Position numbers and translations under genes: made by a program. The notes below the pieces were generated by a model that saw nothing but the letters and a program-made list of their open reading frames with translations, was not told the origin of the DNA and did no database searches. This document shows, in pieces, positions 1 through 11,069 of a DNA stretch of 64,000 nt. The stretch is from positions 13,211,001-13,275,000 of the forward strand of contig OX387199.1 in NCBI GenBank assembly GCA_947561715.1, written 5' to 3'. The first letter of the stretch is position 1; every line of letters begins with the position of its first letter. The DNA comes from Ascidia mentula (lineage: Eukaryota > Chordata > Ascidiacea > Phlebobranchia > Ascidiidae).

Positions 1-3000
1 ACGGTCATTATCACCAGAGTCTACATATGATAAATATCATTAAATGCAAAACTAAAGTCTTGATTTAACGTATGGGTGATTGATATACAGCTGTACATTG
101 CCTTGATTACGCTTGTACGCTTGTTTCTGCGTTATGTGCTTGTTTCATGGCTGCATTCGTGCTTTCTGCTTATATGCATTTACTCGCTTAGCGATGTGAG
201 TTCGCTACTGTGCTGTGCCTACCTGCCACGAACAATACGTTAGGTATCAACAGTGATAATGACATTTCAGTTAAATAAAGCTTTCATGTGCTTTTTGTCT
301 TCGTACGTGTAACGACAAAGCGTCGGAGAATGTCGGGGATGGAATATACTCCGTAATAGACAGAACCATAAAGTCAAGACAGAAAAAAGGCTCTTTCGCA
401 ACTTAAAAGAAAGAACACCTGTTTTAGATCGTAAAATCTATTTATTCTTTGGTTTTGCCTGGCAAACGATATAACGGATTATATTCAGGCATTTCTGTAA
501 TTGCTCAACTTAATATTTTGATCGCTTAACATTGAAGAGGTCCCCAACCATGTTTGTACTTGCAACCAGTATGCAAAACTTGTTGGTGGCTGGGTTAAGT
601 TTGTGAGCTGTAAACTATGTAGGTTTTTTTTTATGCGGACCGGTTGCAAATACCTCACGGACCGGTGACGATCTGTGGCCCGGTAATTGTGGACATATGA
701 GTGGGCTCACAAAGTATAATTCAAGATAACGAACATATAACCAAGTAAATATAAAGCTCAAAATATTTGCTCAAATGTTGATGAACAAAAGTATTCGTCT
801 TATTGTGTCAGAAAAACTTATCAATTGAAGTCATAATATTTTGTGTAAGTTGCCAATATGTTGTGGAAACTACGTCTGTAACATTTATTTGAATCAATTG
901 AAGATTAACCTGCTATACTTTAGTTGTCCCGTTAAATAGATACGCTTGAGTAGACAAACTTAAAGTTGATTTGAAGTGTGCATGTGTTTATATGCTGTAA
1001 GTTTATACAAAAAACGGGACAGTTTTTTAAGAATTTTTTTGTTCTCAATTTTGTACAATTGCAGTGCGTCAAACTAAAGCTGGGCCACTTAGTACTGATA
1101 AAGTTACAAATATTGAATAAAACATACCACTTGTTAAGAACACTTGTTTTAGGAATTATTACTCTGACCTAACACCAAGTAACGTCTTTGTCTTTTACAA
1201 AGTAGCGTCACCACCAGAACAATGCAGGCGGAAAAGTTTGGCACTAACTATGGCCTAACATGTTTGGCACTAACTATGGAATAACATGTGACCAAATATG
1301 GAAGTGACGCAAATGACGCAGGCCGAGTACTTGCCCAACACGGCTGAATTGGGCCATCAAAATAGGTGGTCCCTAACTGACTTTGGCCAAGTAATTTTTT
1401 GGCCATGTCAAAACAGCTCCACCATTTTTGATGCAAAACAGCAGTTTTTCGGATGTTTTGGCGCAGATACGAACCGAGCACGAATCGCATAATACAAGCA
1501 ACGTCGTTGTCTCGTCGCAGACTGCACTAATTGCTTAATTTACGACAGCAGTTTGATTTAGGTACATCGTTAAGTAGTAAACGTTAAAGTATGTATAGCT
1601 TTATCCCAATTAAATTTCCTGTTGCAGGAAAACAGGTTTACTACAGGCTTTTTTGTGTGCCTGTCTGTCCCGTACTCGCTGTACAGATTTTTTTAACAAG
1701 GGGATAAATGTAAAAACATTTTACATCTTATTTATATTTATCACACGTTAGCGTGGCCAGGGAGGTCAACAGGGCTATGGTCCCTTCCAAATTTATAAGA
1801 TAGGGATTTATAACCTGTAAGTTGTGGCTACATTTGTAACCTATTCAAATAAGCACGCCTATGCGTTGACGTTTTATTGGGCGATATTTCAAACCAAAAA
1901 CTTTCACTTACTTAAATCCCAAAATATCTTCTCCCACCAAAATTGTCACAGTTTGGTCTATGTATTCCAACAATAAATAAGTTAAAGTCATCAAATGGAT
2001 ACAATATTTCCTCCCTTTGACATATTGCATTTTACCTTGACGAAAAACTATTACTGGACGGATTTTTATGACAAATGGGAAATTTAATTAAAAAAAAGTT
2101 ACTGAAAATCCTAAATCACAAAATAAAGTGTTGGTTGAAATGATTAACTATACAGACCAGGTTGTTAAAAATATATTACCATAATGACAAGTACTTTCAA
2201 ACCCTTTCTAACAACCAATCTGCTATTTGCACCTGTTGCGTTGTAGCTCATCGAGAAAGAAATTTTAAGTGGTCATTCGTTAAACAAGTGGTCCTCTTCC
2301 ATCCTGTATTGCCACAATTCACCTCCCGAAAACATTCGTTTTGTACAAATGTAACAAAAGCGATAAGAGGACAGATAAAGAAACGGCCTGTCACCAATTT
2401 ACAAACTCACTCTTGACAACTCTTATGCCCCCTTCAAATATTACTTAATATTTTTGTTACTTTTACTAAAAAATGGCGGCCACACGTAACGAGCGCACAG
2501 CTTTTAAACCGCCAGGTGCTGGACAGGTGCAACTCAATTGTAACTTTCGCAACTGCGTTCGATTTTTAATGGGCGCTTCAGAAAATGTGGAGTTCCCTTA
2601 AGTGATATAACAAGTACGCCTAATGAAAAGTGTGAATTGCATGCTTTGTCCAGATGAAACATAACTGACTATTGCCTGATCGCAAAGGTAATTTGAATAA
2701 ACTTCATAGTTAGTGCAAGACGTAATAACATCACGATTTAGATACATAGAATTACACAAACCCAAAAAACACTAATTTTACTTTGGTACATTATTTCTGC
2801 ATTTAAAACTTGATTCATTCCGACTAAACATTGTCCAAGCGAGTATTAAAATAACAACGGGTGAACACAAGCGTCAGTGCAAACGGATAGCATTTGTTAT
2901 AGAATGCGGTAGGTTTATCCGTATCAAAGCAACAACGAATTTCTCGCCCTGACTGGTGTGATGGCTCTACAGAAGCTGTCCAAATCAGTTGTTGCCCCCA

Positions 3001-4012
3001 CTTAAAGGCCTTTTGTCAGCACGAATGCGGCGCGACCCACTGTCTCTGTTGTTCTTGGATGAACAAAACACGATCGTGCAATCGGAGGAAAAATCTGGAT
3101 TCACTCAATAAGGGACCATACCTGATCTTTTGATGGTATTACGTTCGTTTAAGAAACAAAACTTGTGCAAATATAGCAGTTTGAAATTTTACTTCATCTA
3201 TTTGAAAGCAAGTGGCCCACCTGTAAGAGTACCTTACGTTTGAACAAGAGATTACCACACGTAGTGAGTGGCTATAACAAAAATACTGGAAAGAAGTTGT
3301 TCTTGTTCATAAACGTAAAGTTTTCTTTCGAAAGGCGGCGATGACGCCATAAATACAATACCTGGCTGGCGACGTGTTTGCTGATGTATTTAACTCCGCC
3401 AGATCGCCTGTGCCACCCCTACGGGTGTAGTGACAGTAAGTTCCCGAAGCCAAAATCAATCAAAAGTGGTGCGGCGCGAGCGAAATGTTTCCGAGACAAG
3501 ATTTTTTTGCCTACTATACAAATGTTATCGTTTGTTTGCTTTGCAACGACTACCGGGCGCGATATTAACAAGGGGGTCATAGCGCGATTTTTCGCATTGT
3601 GTGGTTGGATGACATGTCACCCTAATGGGTTGCTAAGAGGATTTTCCGGCCTTCTTTTCGTGCGCTCATTCATTTGACTTACGGCTACTGCGACCTGCAC
3701 GGCCTTAAGTTGTACTTGTGGGATTAGGAGGACGGAAGCAACCGACCTCCATCTCATTGAAGTGAGACACAGGAGAAAAAGGGGGGCGCAGATTTAAGAT
3801 CAGAATTTTTAAAGTTGACAGATATTATCGTCAGAAATGGAACAGTGTTTAAAGTTTCCCTCTTGCTTAAATTTTACTTGTAGGCTATGAGTTGAGGTTT
3901 ATTTTACGTGAGATATAGATAACTTGTTTTTATTGAGCAATGAGTTGACAATTTGTATAAGCATACACTTTTAAACTTTTTGTCTACAAGTCAAACCTCA
4001 TCAGTTTTGCAG
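1..4012. other. Region upstream of the Prdm13-type gene, no gene recognised
   Basis: No reading frame here resembles a known protein and no convincing exon chain is visible. An 11-bp inverted repeat (GTCATTATCAC at 4-14, its complement at 253-263) could mark the ends of a small element. A roughly 26-bp direct duplication containing TTTGGCACTAACTATGG lies at about 1228-1285. A strong splice acceptor (TTTTGCAG) ends at 4012, so part of this stretch may be intron or promoter of the gene that follows. A PR/SET domain was looked for on the + strand and not found. Confidence 0.5.
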
Positions 4013-4055
4013 ATACGATTTATTAAGTTTTCTAATCTTATTTCAACCGTTGACC

Positions 4056-6155
4056 ATGTTTGGGATCGGGATTCCGCGAGTTCTTCAACCTACAAAATCC
4101 CCGGATATTGAAAACAGCTCACACTTATTTAATCCACACTTGTTTGGGAAAAACACAAATTGCTTTCAAAATTTTTCACACGCACCGATGTCTGTTGTCC
4201 CAAACTTTTTTCATTTCGGAACTTTTGCCCCAAGACCGCAAAAAGTGGAAGAATGCCAGAAAGGAAATTCCTTGAACTTTTTGTCGACAAATCCTGAGCA
4301 GAAGAAATGCGGAAAATTAGGCCATTGTGCTTTGGAATCAAACAAAATCTGTAACGAACATTACAAATTAAACGCAAGCAAATGTGGAATTCACCAGGAC
4401 GTTCATAAAGTTGAAAGTGGAAACTCAGCTTGTGCATTGTGCGATGTTGCCAAAAAAACAAGGCTGGCTTTCCGCGATCCTCTAAATTTTCTTTCGAATT
4501 TACGATCTATTGCAGAAAATAATCACACCCTGAATCCATGCAACCAGTCATTTGAACCAAATGCTAGTTTAATGCATAAACTGTGCCATGCAAAAGAACA
4601 CGCATTCGTTTGGCCTGCTCCTACGACGTTTTTTAGCTCATATTCTTTGGCCACTTTAAGTCAACTGATGATTTCACAAGCAATGAACAACAAGTTGAAC
4701 TCATTCACTCCCAAGAACCCAATTTCAGAAAAACTGTCACCATCCGATTTCCTTCGGTCAGGTGGAGAAAGTTTCACCTTCTCAGAGAGTTGGGACCCAA
4801 ATGGAAGGACAAAGCGCAAGAAGATATATTTGGACAACACGAGTAATTTTTCTCCAACCGAAACTCGGTCGAACAAACGCAAATGTATGACGATCCCAAC
4901 AGCCACAAATGATCCTTGGATTTCGTCTGGACAAAAGATTGCTTCTGAAGACGAAGGAAAGGTTTTACGTTTAAATACAGACGCGCCGAATTTTACATCA
5001 CAATTATGTGGTAGAACAATCAGCAATGTCGACGCCAATAAAGTTTCTGATAGCATTTCCCCAATAAATCTCACATCAGGTTCCACAACTTCCTTGCGAG
5101 GATCGTCAGTAAAATCAACCGCCGACAACAGTGGCGCAGGAGCAACGAAAGAAAAAAAGTCGCACAGATGCATGTATTGCGGCAAGCTCTACTCGCGGAA
5201 ATACGGTTTGAAAATCCACATCCGGACTCACACAGGCTACAAGCCTTTAAAGTGCAAGGCAAGATTTTTTTTCATACTATTTGGACGTTTTGTTATTAGT
5301 GTTTTTTGTTTTAGGACGGCAGACAATGCTTTATTAGTCTTAACCAATGTATTTTGACGGTTTTAGCAAAATCGCCGTTCACTTTTCACTAACAGCAAAA
5401 ATTAGAAGTTACTATTTTTTGTCGGTATTTGTTTATATGAGGATCAAACACAAACACTTAGGTGCGGAGCTATTATGCTGATCATAATAGCAAACGTTTC
5501 GAACACTGCTATGCTCAGCATCATCAGTAATGTGACGTACAAACAAGTTTGTTTCGCTCGTCCCTGCAGCGCCCTGTTGCAACTTAGTTACTCCACATCA
5601 TTGATGATGAGCACAGCGGTGGTCGAAATTAGGATTAACATATTATCTATGATGATTATTTTTCCGTGAAACTCATATTTTAAAAGGAGTTACCAATAAT
5701 TCTGCCAAAAACACAAATTATAGAAAAATGTTATCACGCGGCCTGACACAGGGCAAAACTTTAAACGACCTACAACCCAACTTTCATCAATTACCGATTT
5801 AGTTTCACAAAAATATTTCTAAAACGAAACGTGTTTGGTGAACTGGTTGTTAAAAATTTTTTATTGGTCCAATGATATCCGTTGGAGAGGCAACCATTGT
5901 ATCTTAACGTATAAATGATATATTTAGGTTTGCGGACGACCCTTCGGCGATCCAAGCAATTTAAACAAGCACGTTCGACTACACGCAGAAGGAGAAACTC
6001 CATACAGATGTGAATTCTGTGGAAAAGTTCTCGTAAGACGCAGGGATTTGGAGAGACACATCAAATCAAGACACCCTGAAAAATGTCATCCTTTGTTTTC
6101 GGATGCTGAAGTCGTCTGTCCACCCGCTGACCCGAGGCTTTGGAACAAAAGTTGA
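4056..6155 (+). CDS. PRDM13: Prdm13-type C2H2 zinc-finger transcription factor
   Basis: Two coding exons: 4056-5258 and 5928-6155 (476 codons counted from ATG 4056, stop TGA 6153-6155). The product carries three C2H2 fingers near its C-terminus: CMYCGKLYSRKYGLKIH (about residues 373-393), CKVCGRPFGDPSNLNKH (split by the intron) and CEFCGKVLVRRRDLERH. These match the closing finger triplet of vertebrate PRDM13, a nuclear repressor that specifies neurons. The first 370 residues are an unrecognised low-complexity linker rich in Ser, Asn and Cys. No PR/SET domain is seen. The frame is open back to an acceptor ending at 4012, so an upstream exon may exist and the true start is uncertain. The intron has an AAG|GCAAG donor (GC-AG class). 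A polyadenylation signal AATAAA lies at 6345-6350. The gene is convergent with gamma-SNAP. Confidence 0.8.
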
Positions 6156-6661
6156 AGAATTTAGACAATATTTGGTTGATTTGTTGTATTGTAAACATTT
6201 CGCTGACTATAAATACGACGGTTGCTTGTGACCCAACTCATCACAGTATATAAGAAAGAAATATTTATCTTCGAATGAAACCGCAAAAAAAGTTGTCCAA
6301 TGATGTTATGTGGATTATTTACATTTTGTTAATTTTAGCTTCTTAATAAAATGTTCGAAAACAATCGGTCTCCGTACACAGGAAAAACGTAAATAGAAAA
6401 TGAAAGGACAAAAAATGTTGCAGAAACAGTGAAATAAACTGTTTTACTCACAACAGTTCTCGTTTAAAATGGAAAAGAACAATTAATATAATAGCACCAT
6501 ACATTTTACAAGTCTTACAACAATCGTATTGCACGAAGAAACAGAAGTGACAACAATGAATAACATCAGTAGTAGGTCGAGGCTCAACACAAGTTACCTT
6601 TGCAACAAATTGCAGCCAATTATGAATTTAAGGAACAACGAAGTTCAACCTTTTCACCCAA
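6156..6661. other. Convergent 3' intergenic region
   Basis: About 500 bp between the stop codons of the Prdm13-type gene and gamma-SNAP. It holds the AATAAA of the former (6345-6350) and presumably the 3' UTR of the latter. No other feature is visible. Confidence 0.6.
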
Positions 6662-9322
6662 TTAACACAGATCAATTTCTTCAGCCCCACCAATGTTGCT
6701 ATTAACCGTTGGCTGCTGACTGACAGATGTGGGAATATTACTTGCAACTAAATCATTGTCGTTCACTGTGGGAACCGCAGCCTGAAGCCCAGCAATTTTT
6801 CTGCTCATTTTGTTTACTTCTTCAGACATTTGTGACATATTCTGCTTGTTGGCACTTGGTTGTGAAATGGTACTTTGTATCTTTGTGCTTGTGTAACCGG
6901 GAACATGAAGTGATCTTGCCAACTTGGCATATGCAGTGTCCATATACTTAAACAGTGGCATGTTGAGTAGTTGAGCAGCTTTCTCCTCATTCCTTTCGTC
7001 GAATGCCTCAATGAGACTTTGTAATGCCTCGTATTCTTGGCTTTCATCAAAACCAACAATGCTCTCACACGCATCATAAATGCATTGTTCCGCACGTACC
7101 TTCAATATAAAGATTTGTTTTATCAATTATGATTTCAATTATAACACTATTTTATCACCCATAACAACATTTAAAGACTTTTAAAAGAACATTTTTGAGA
7201 ATTTTAAGATTTGATTTTGATTTATTTTTTAATTTACTTAAAGTTTACTTCATTTATAACTGTAAACTATTTGGAAATGTTTTTCCAAATATTCAATCTC
7301 CACCTAGGTCCTACATAAAAATAATCAGAAAAAATTTGTAAAGACCTGATCTCCAATATGTAGATGAACAAGAACCAAAGCACAAGTGAGTCTGCTGCCT
7401 GCTCCACTATCACCTCCCTGAACTTCACTCAGCAACTGCCTTTCATGGTTGATTGATTTCACCGCTTCACTCAACTTATTTATTTTTACCTAGAAATAAA
7501 ATAGAAAGTTGACAAAACAATAAAATAAAAACTAGAGTTACAACATTAAAATGCAAATAAAACGTTAGCTTACAGAAACACAGAACCTGTTTTGTCTCAT
7601 TTCCCACTTTTATTTTTTAAACAGAATCCCTATTTCCCACCAGTATTTAAGTTTTTCATCTAAGAATTTAATGATATTTCTTACACTTTTTAATTTGTTT
7701 GATCATGTAGTATGACCATTTGGCAAGAAGTGTATGTCACACAGTGGATACAGAACATAATATTTCTTTTCCAACTACTTTTGTATATTTCAGTGCCGAC
7801 TAATTACTCCTACAAAAGCGCAAAACCCTATAATATCCCACCAGTTAAGAACCACTGCTTTAGAGGCATATATCAGAAAATCAACAGTGGCTTTTGAAAA
7901 AAACAACGCATTGTGCTAGAAAATAGACAAAGAATAAATTACTTGTAGCCTCGCAACTTTTCCAACCAACTCGGCAGCTGACCTATACCGACTTTCGTCT
8001 TCATTTTCATAGATTTGAGCAGCTTTCATATATGAGCTGATTGCCCATTCAGGGTGGGAAATTTCAACAATCTTTCCTGCTCTATCAAGACACATTGCTG
8101 CAGTGTCTGGAGTTCCATCTTCCAGATATAATTCTGCAGCATGGTCAAAATGAGCAAGAGCTGAAAAAATGATTGATTAAATTCAATTGAAAAATATTTA
8201 ACACAGAAGCTAGTGGAAAGCAAACCTTTGGAGTAGTCTTTCATGTCTTTATATACTTGTGCTGCTTCTTCATATGCTTTACCAGCATGAAATCGAGACT
8301 GATTTCTATAATGGGCATCAGCAAGTTTTATGAATGTAGATGAAGCTTTCTCATGTAACCTAAAGACAGAAAAACAAATTTTGACAAACCACAGTAATAT
8401 AATCTATTTAAATAAGTATTTTTAGTGTAGGCAAAAGTATGTCACAACAAAAGACATTACGCAAAGAAAACTACCCGGGTTTTTACATTGTACCTACTGT
8501 TAAAATCTGAGGTTACTATTAAAACTTACAAACAATAGTTGAAGGGATGTATCTTAGGGTCTAGTGTGCTATTGTCTGTAACTATGTTACATTAAGTGGA
8601 AGGAGTTCAAATTACATCACCACATTGGGATTTCACAGACCGAAGTTACATGCACTGACATACTTGCCTCTGATTATCGGCATAAGGTACAACAGCAATG
8701 AAATTGGTCTGTACTTTACCAATAAAACTTATTTCAGGGTTTGGGAGTTAAATTCACTCAGTTTGCATCAAACCTTGCTGCATCAGTGTAAAAATATAGG
8801 GTTGTTATTTCAATGCTCTTCATAAGAACCACTAATAGGGTGGGGTAGGTGAGAAAAACTTAAACAAGACATTAGTGTAATTTTGGGTGGGACATCAAGG
8901 TGTTGTGCCATCTTTGTTGCAATGTAATTTAGTGCTTCCCTGATATCTGGAACATTGGTAGGTTTGATTCCGCACAAGGCGTGTATCTTATATTGTGGTG
9001 TTTAGGATTAACTTTCATGTAAACAGTGACAAAAATAACTGAAACTACAATATCATATACAACAATATTATTTAAAAATCCTGGTCAGGTTGAGTTGACA
9101 TGGCCAAAACAACATATGTATCTGGTGCGATAAAAACACAACTAAAAAGAGGTTATTCACAGATCGTTTTTTAACTTACTTGGCATTCTTATACAAAATT
9201 CCAGCTTTTTGAAAACAAGATGCAGCACTATCAAAATCTGGTCTCCACTTAAACAAGCTTGTTTTTAGATGCTTCTCTGCTTCTTCCATTAACTTGTCAG
9301 CTTCCATAATTTTGGAACCCAT
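6662..9322 (-). CDS. NAPG: Gamma-soluble NSF attachment protein (gamma-SNAP)
   Basis: Adaptor that recruits the NSF ATPase to cis-SNARE complexes for disassembly after membrane fusion; acts in the cytosol on membranes. Coding exons, right to left: 9180-9322, 8226-8359, 7943-8160, 7346-7489, 6662-7099 (1077 nt, 358 aa). The N-terminus (KTSLFKWRPDFDSAASCFQKA) aligns with human gamma-SNAP KTGFLKWKPDYDSAASEYGKA. Further matches are EDGTPDTAAMCLDRAGKIVE, CALVLVHLH and PLFKYMDTAYAKLARSLHVPG. Helical TPR-like repeats make up most of the length. The C-terminal tail is Ser/Asn/Gln-rich and longer than in vertebrates (358 against about 312 aa), but it ends in the same acidic-Leu-Cys style (EIDLC against SGGLC). 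All introns are GT-AG. The start is the ATG that opens the conserved N-terminus. Confidence 0.95.
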
Positions 9323-11069
9323 TTTTTAATTGGATAATACTTCTTTACATAAATTGAATGCAAGGATGCACTAAAAATAACCAGCGCTACCAAGTGGAAT
9401 CTAAATAATTTTAATCAACAAAGTTTTAAACGCAAATGAATCTGCTGTTTTACAAGGCAGCCTAATTTCGACTCCTTGACCATACTTCATCTATAAAACG
9501 CGTACATACATTACATTAGTGGCTCCCCCGAGGCATAGTACAGACTACTAAGGATCGAGTGTAATGATTCTGATGTAATTTAAAATTTTCGGATAAAAAA
9601 CGTTTCGCACTATAAGGCCTTGTTTATCCCAAGATCATTTGGATAACTGATAGCAAAGTTTCATCTATTTCTCTTCGATTTATTTTTAACGATCCACTAA
9701 TTGTTTTATTATAACTAATTTTCTTCTTCAACATCTTCCAAGGACAATGCGTACAGATGTGCACTAGAGGAGAGGCATTCAGAAATGCCTTCTTTGATTT
9801 ATTGTTAACGCTGTTTGTTGGTGTGTCTTAATCTTCATCTAAATCTTTTTCTTAATCTTTTCCCCAAAAACTTTTGTTTCTGCAACAACAGTTGGGTCTG
9901 TTCTTGGACCCAAGTTCGATCTGAGACCAAAGGTTTCGAATTATGACAAGCTTAATTCTCTACACCTCTACTAAATATAGAAGCCTATCATATGTCAACA
10001 CTGTGGCTGTATCATCACAGATTGGCATAATTTTTGTCTGAAGAGTCTTTAGATCTTAAATTTTGTTTTCTCATAATGTCGAAGGGTCCAAATTGACAGG
10101 GAACATCTGCTTGATATGGGGAGGCTGGTGGCAGAATTTTATCTTGACCGAGTCGAAAGATATACCTGCTGAGCATACCGGCTACCTGAATTATTTGCAG
10201 TGAAGTCCCCCTGTCGAAAACAGCTCATGTATGCACACATCGGATAAAACTCATGTATGCAAACTTTAGAGGTTGGGGTTCAGTTTCGGTTCGACCTTAG
10301 GACAATCTACGAAAAAGAATATATACCCAGAACATTTGGGCCTAGAACCACGTTGCAACCAGCAGCGGTCTTATTCCAACAGTAGCCTATGAAGCTTGCC
10401 TACGACCTCTCTTAGTATTGGGTTAACCTGTTTACGGCTATATACGAGTCCTTTAATTTGTAGAAACTACCCCCCGTGATCCCGAACGTAAGATCTTCTG
10501 TTGAATAAGTTTTACATGTGTCAATGAAATTAAATAAGCATCATGCAGTCAAGTTTGTTTTTGTCGTAGATCTTTTTTTATTGTCAACGTGCTAATGCAT
10601 TCTCACCATGCTTAATGTCGCTACTTTTCCGTTTAAAGTAATTCCGTTTCCAGGTTGATTTTTGCTAAAATTTTTGCAAGTCGTCTAAACGGTAATTATG
10701 TTTCTTCTTGCTGCCTACTATGTGACATCACACATCTTCAGGGCAGGTAAGTCCATATGTCAATTTTCTTCACTACACTTTTATCAATGAAGTCAGTTCT
10801 CTTAGCAGTCTTACGAGGTTTTTATTGCACGCATTGTTAAATATGAAATTAATGCATAAATAACTTACATTCATTCACAAAGAGTTTTGCCTAAATATCA
10901 GTCACTAAAAGTTCTTTTCTACCATATCTCATTGGTAAAAATTATAAAAATAACTTTTTTCCCACAACATGATTCCAGGCGTGTCAAAGAAAACTTTCCC
11001 TAGAGCTGAAAATTGTTTGTAAATTGCCATAGCAAACATAATTATTACAATAATAATAATAGACTTTGG
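9323..11069. other. Intergenic region between gamma-SNAP and CRYL1
   Basis: About 1.7 kb holding the gamma-SNAP promoter (right to left from 9322) and the CRYL1 3' UTR. A TTTATT at about 10818 reads AATAAA on the minus strand and could be the CRYL1 polyadenylation signal. No coding sequence or clear repeat was recognised. Confidence 0.5.

Noticed and set aside
1248-1492. Overlapping frames on both strands of 64-80 codons
   Set aside because: No recognisable domain or splice context; probably chance frames in a repeat-like segment.
2473-2580. ATG-led frame MAATRNERTAFKPPGAGQ as a possible first exon of the Prdm13-type gene
   Set aside because: No similarity to PRDM proteins, no supported donor that joins the acceptor at 4012 in frame, and the frame ends soon after.
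4050-4055. Start of the zinc-finger frame at 4050
   Set aside because: That codon is TTG; the first ATG in the frame is at 4056.
4661-5185. 174-codon minus-strand frame under the Prdm13-type exon
   Set aside because: Shadow of the plus-strand coding exon, which has clear zinc fingers.
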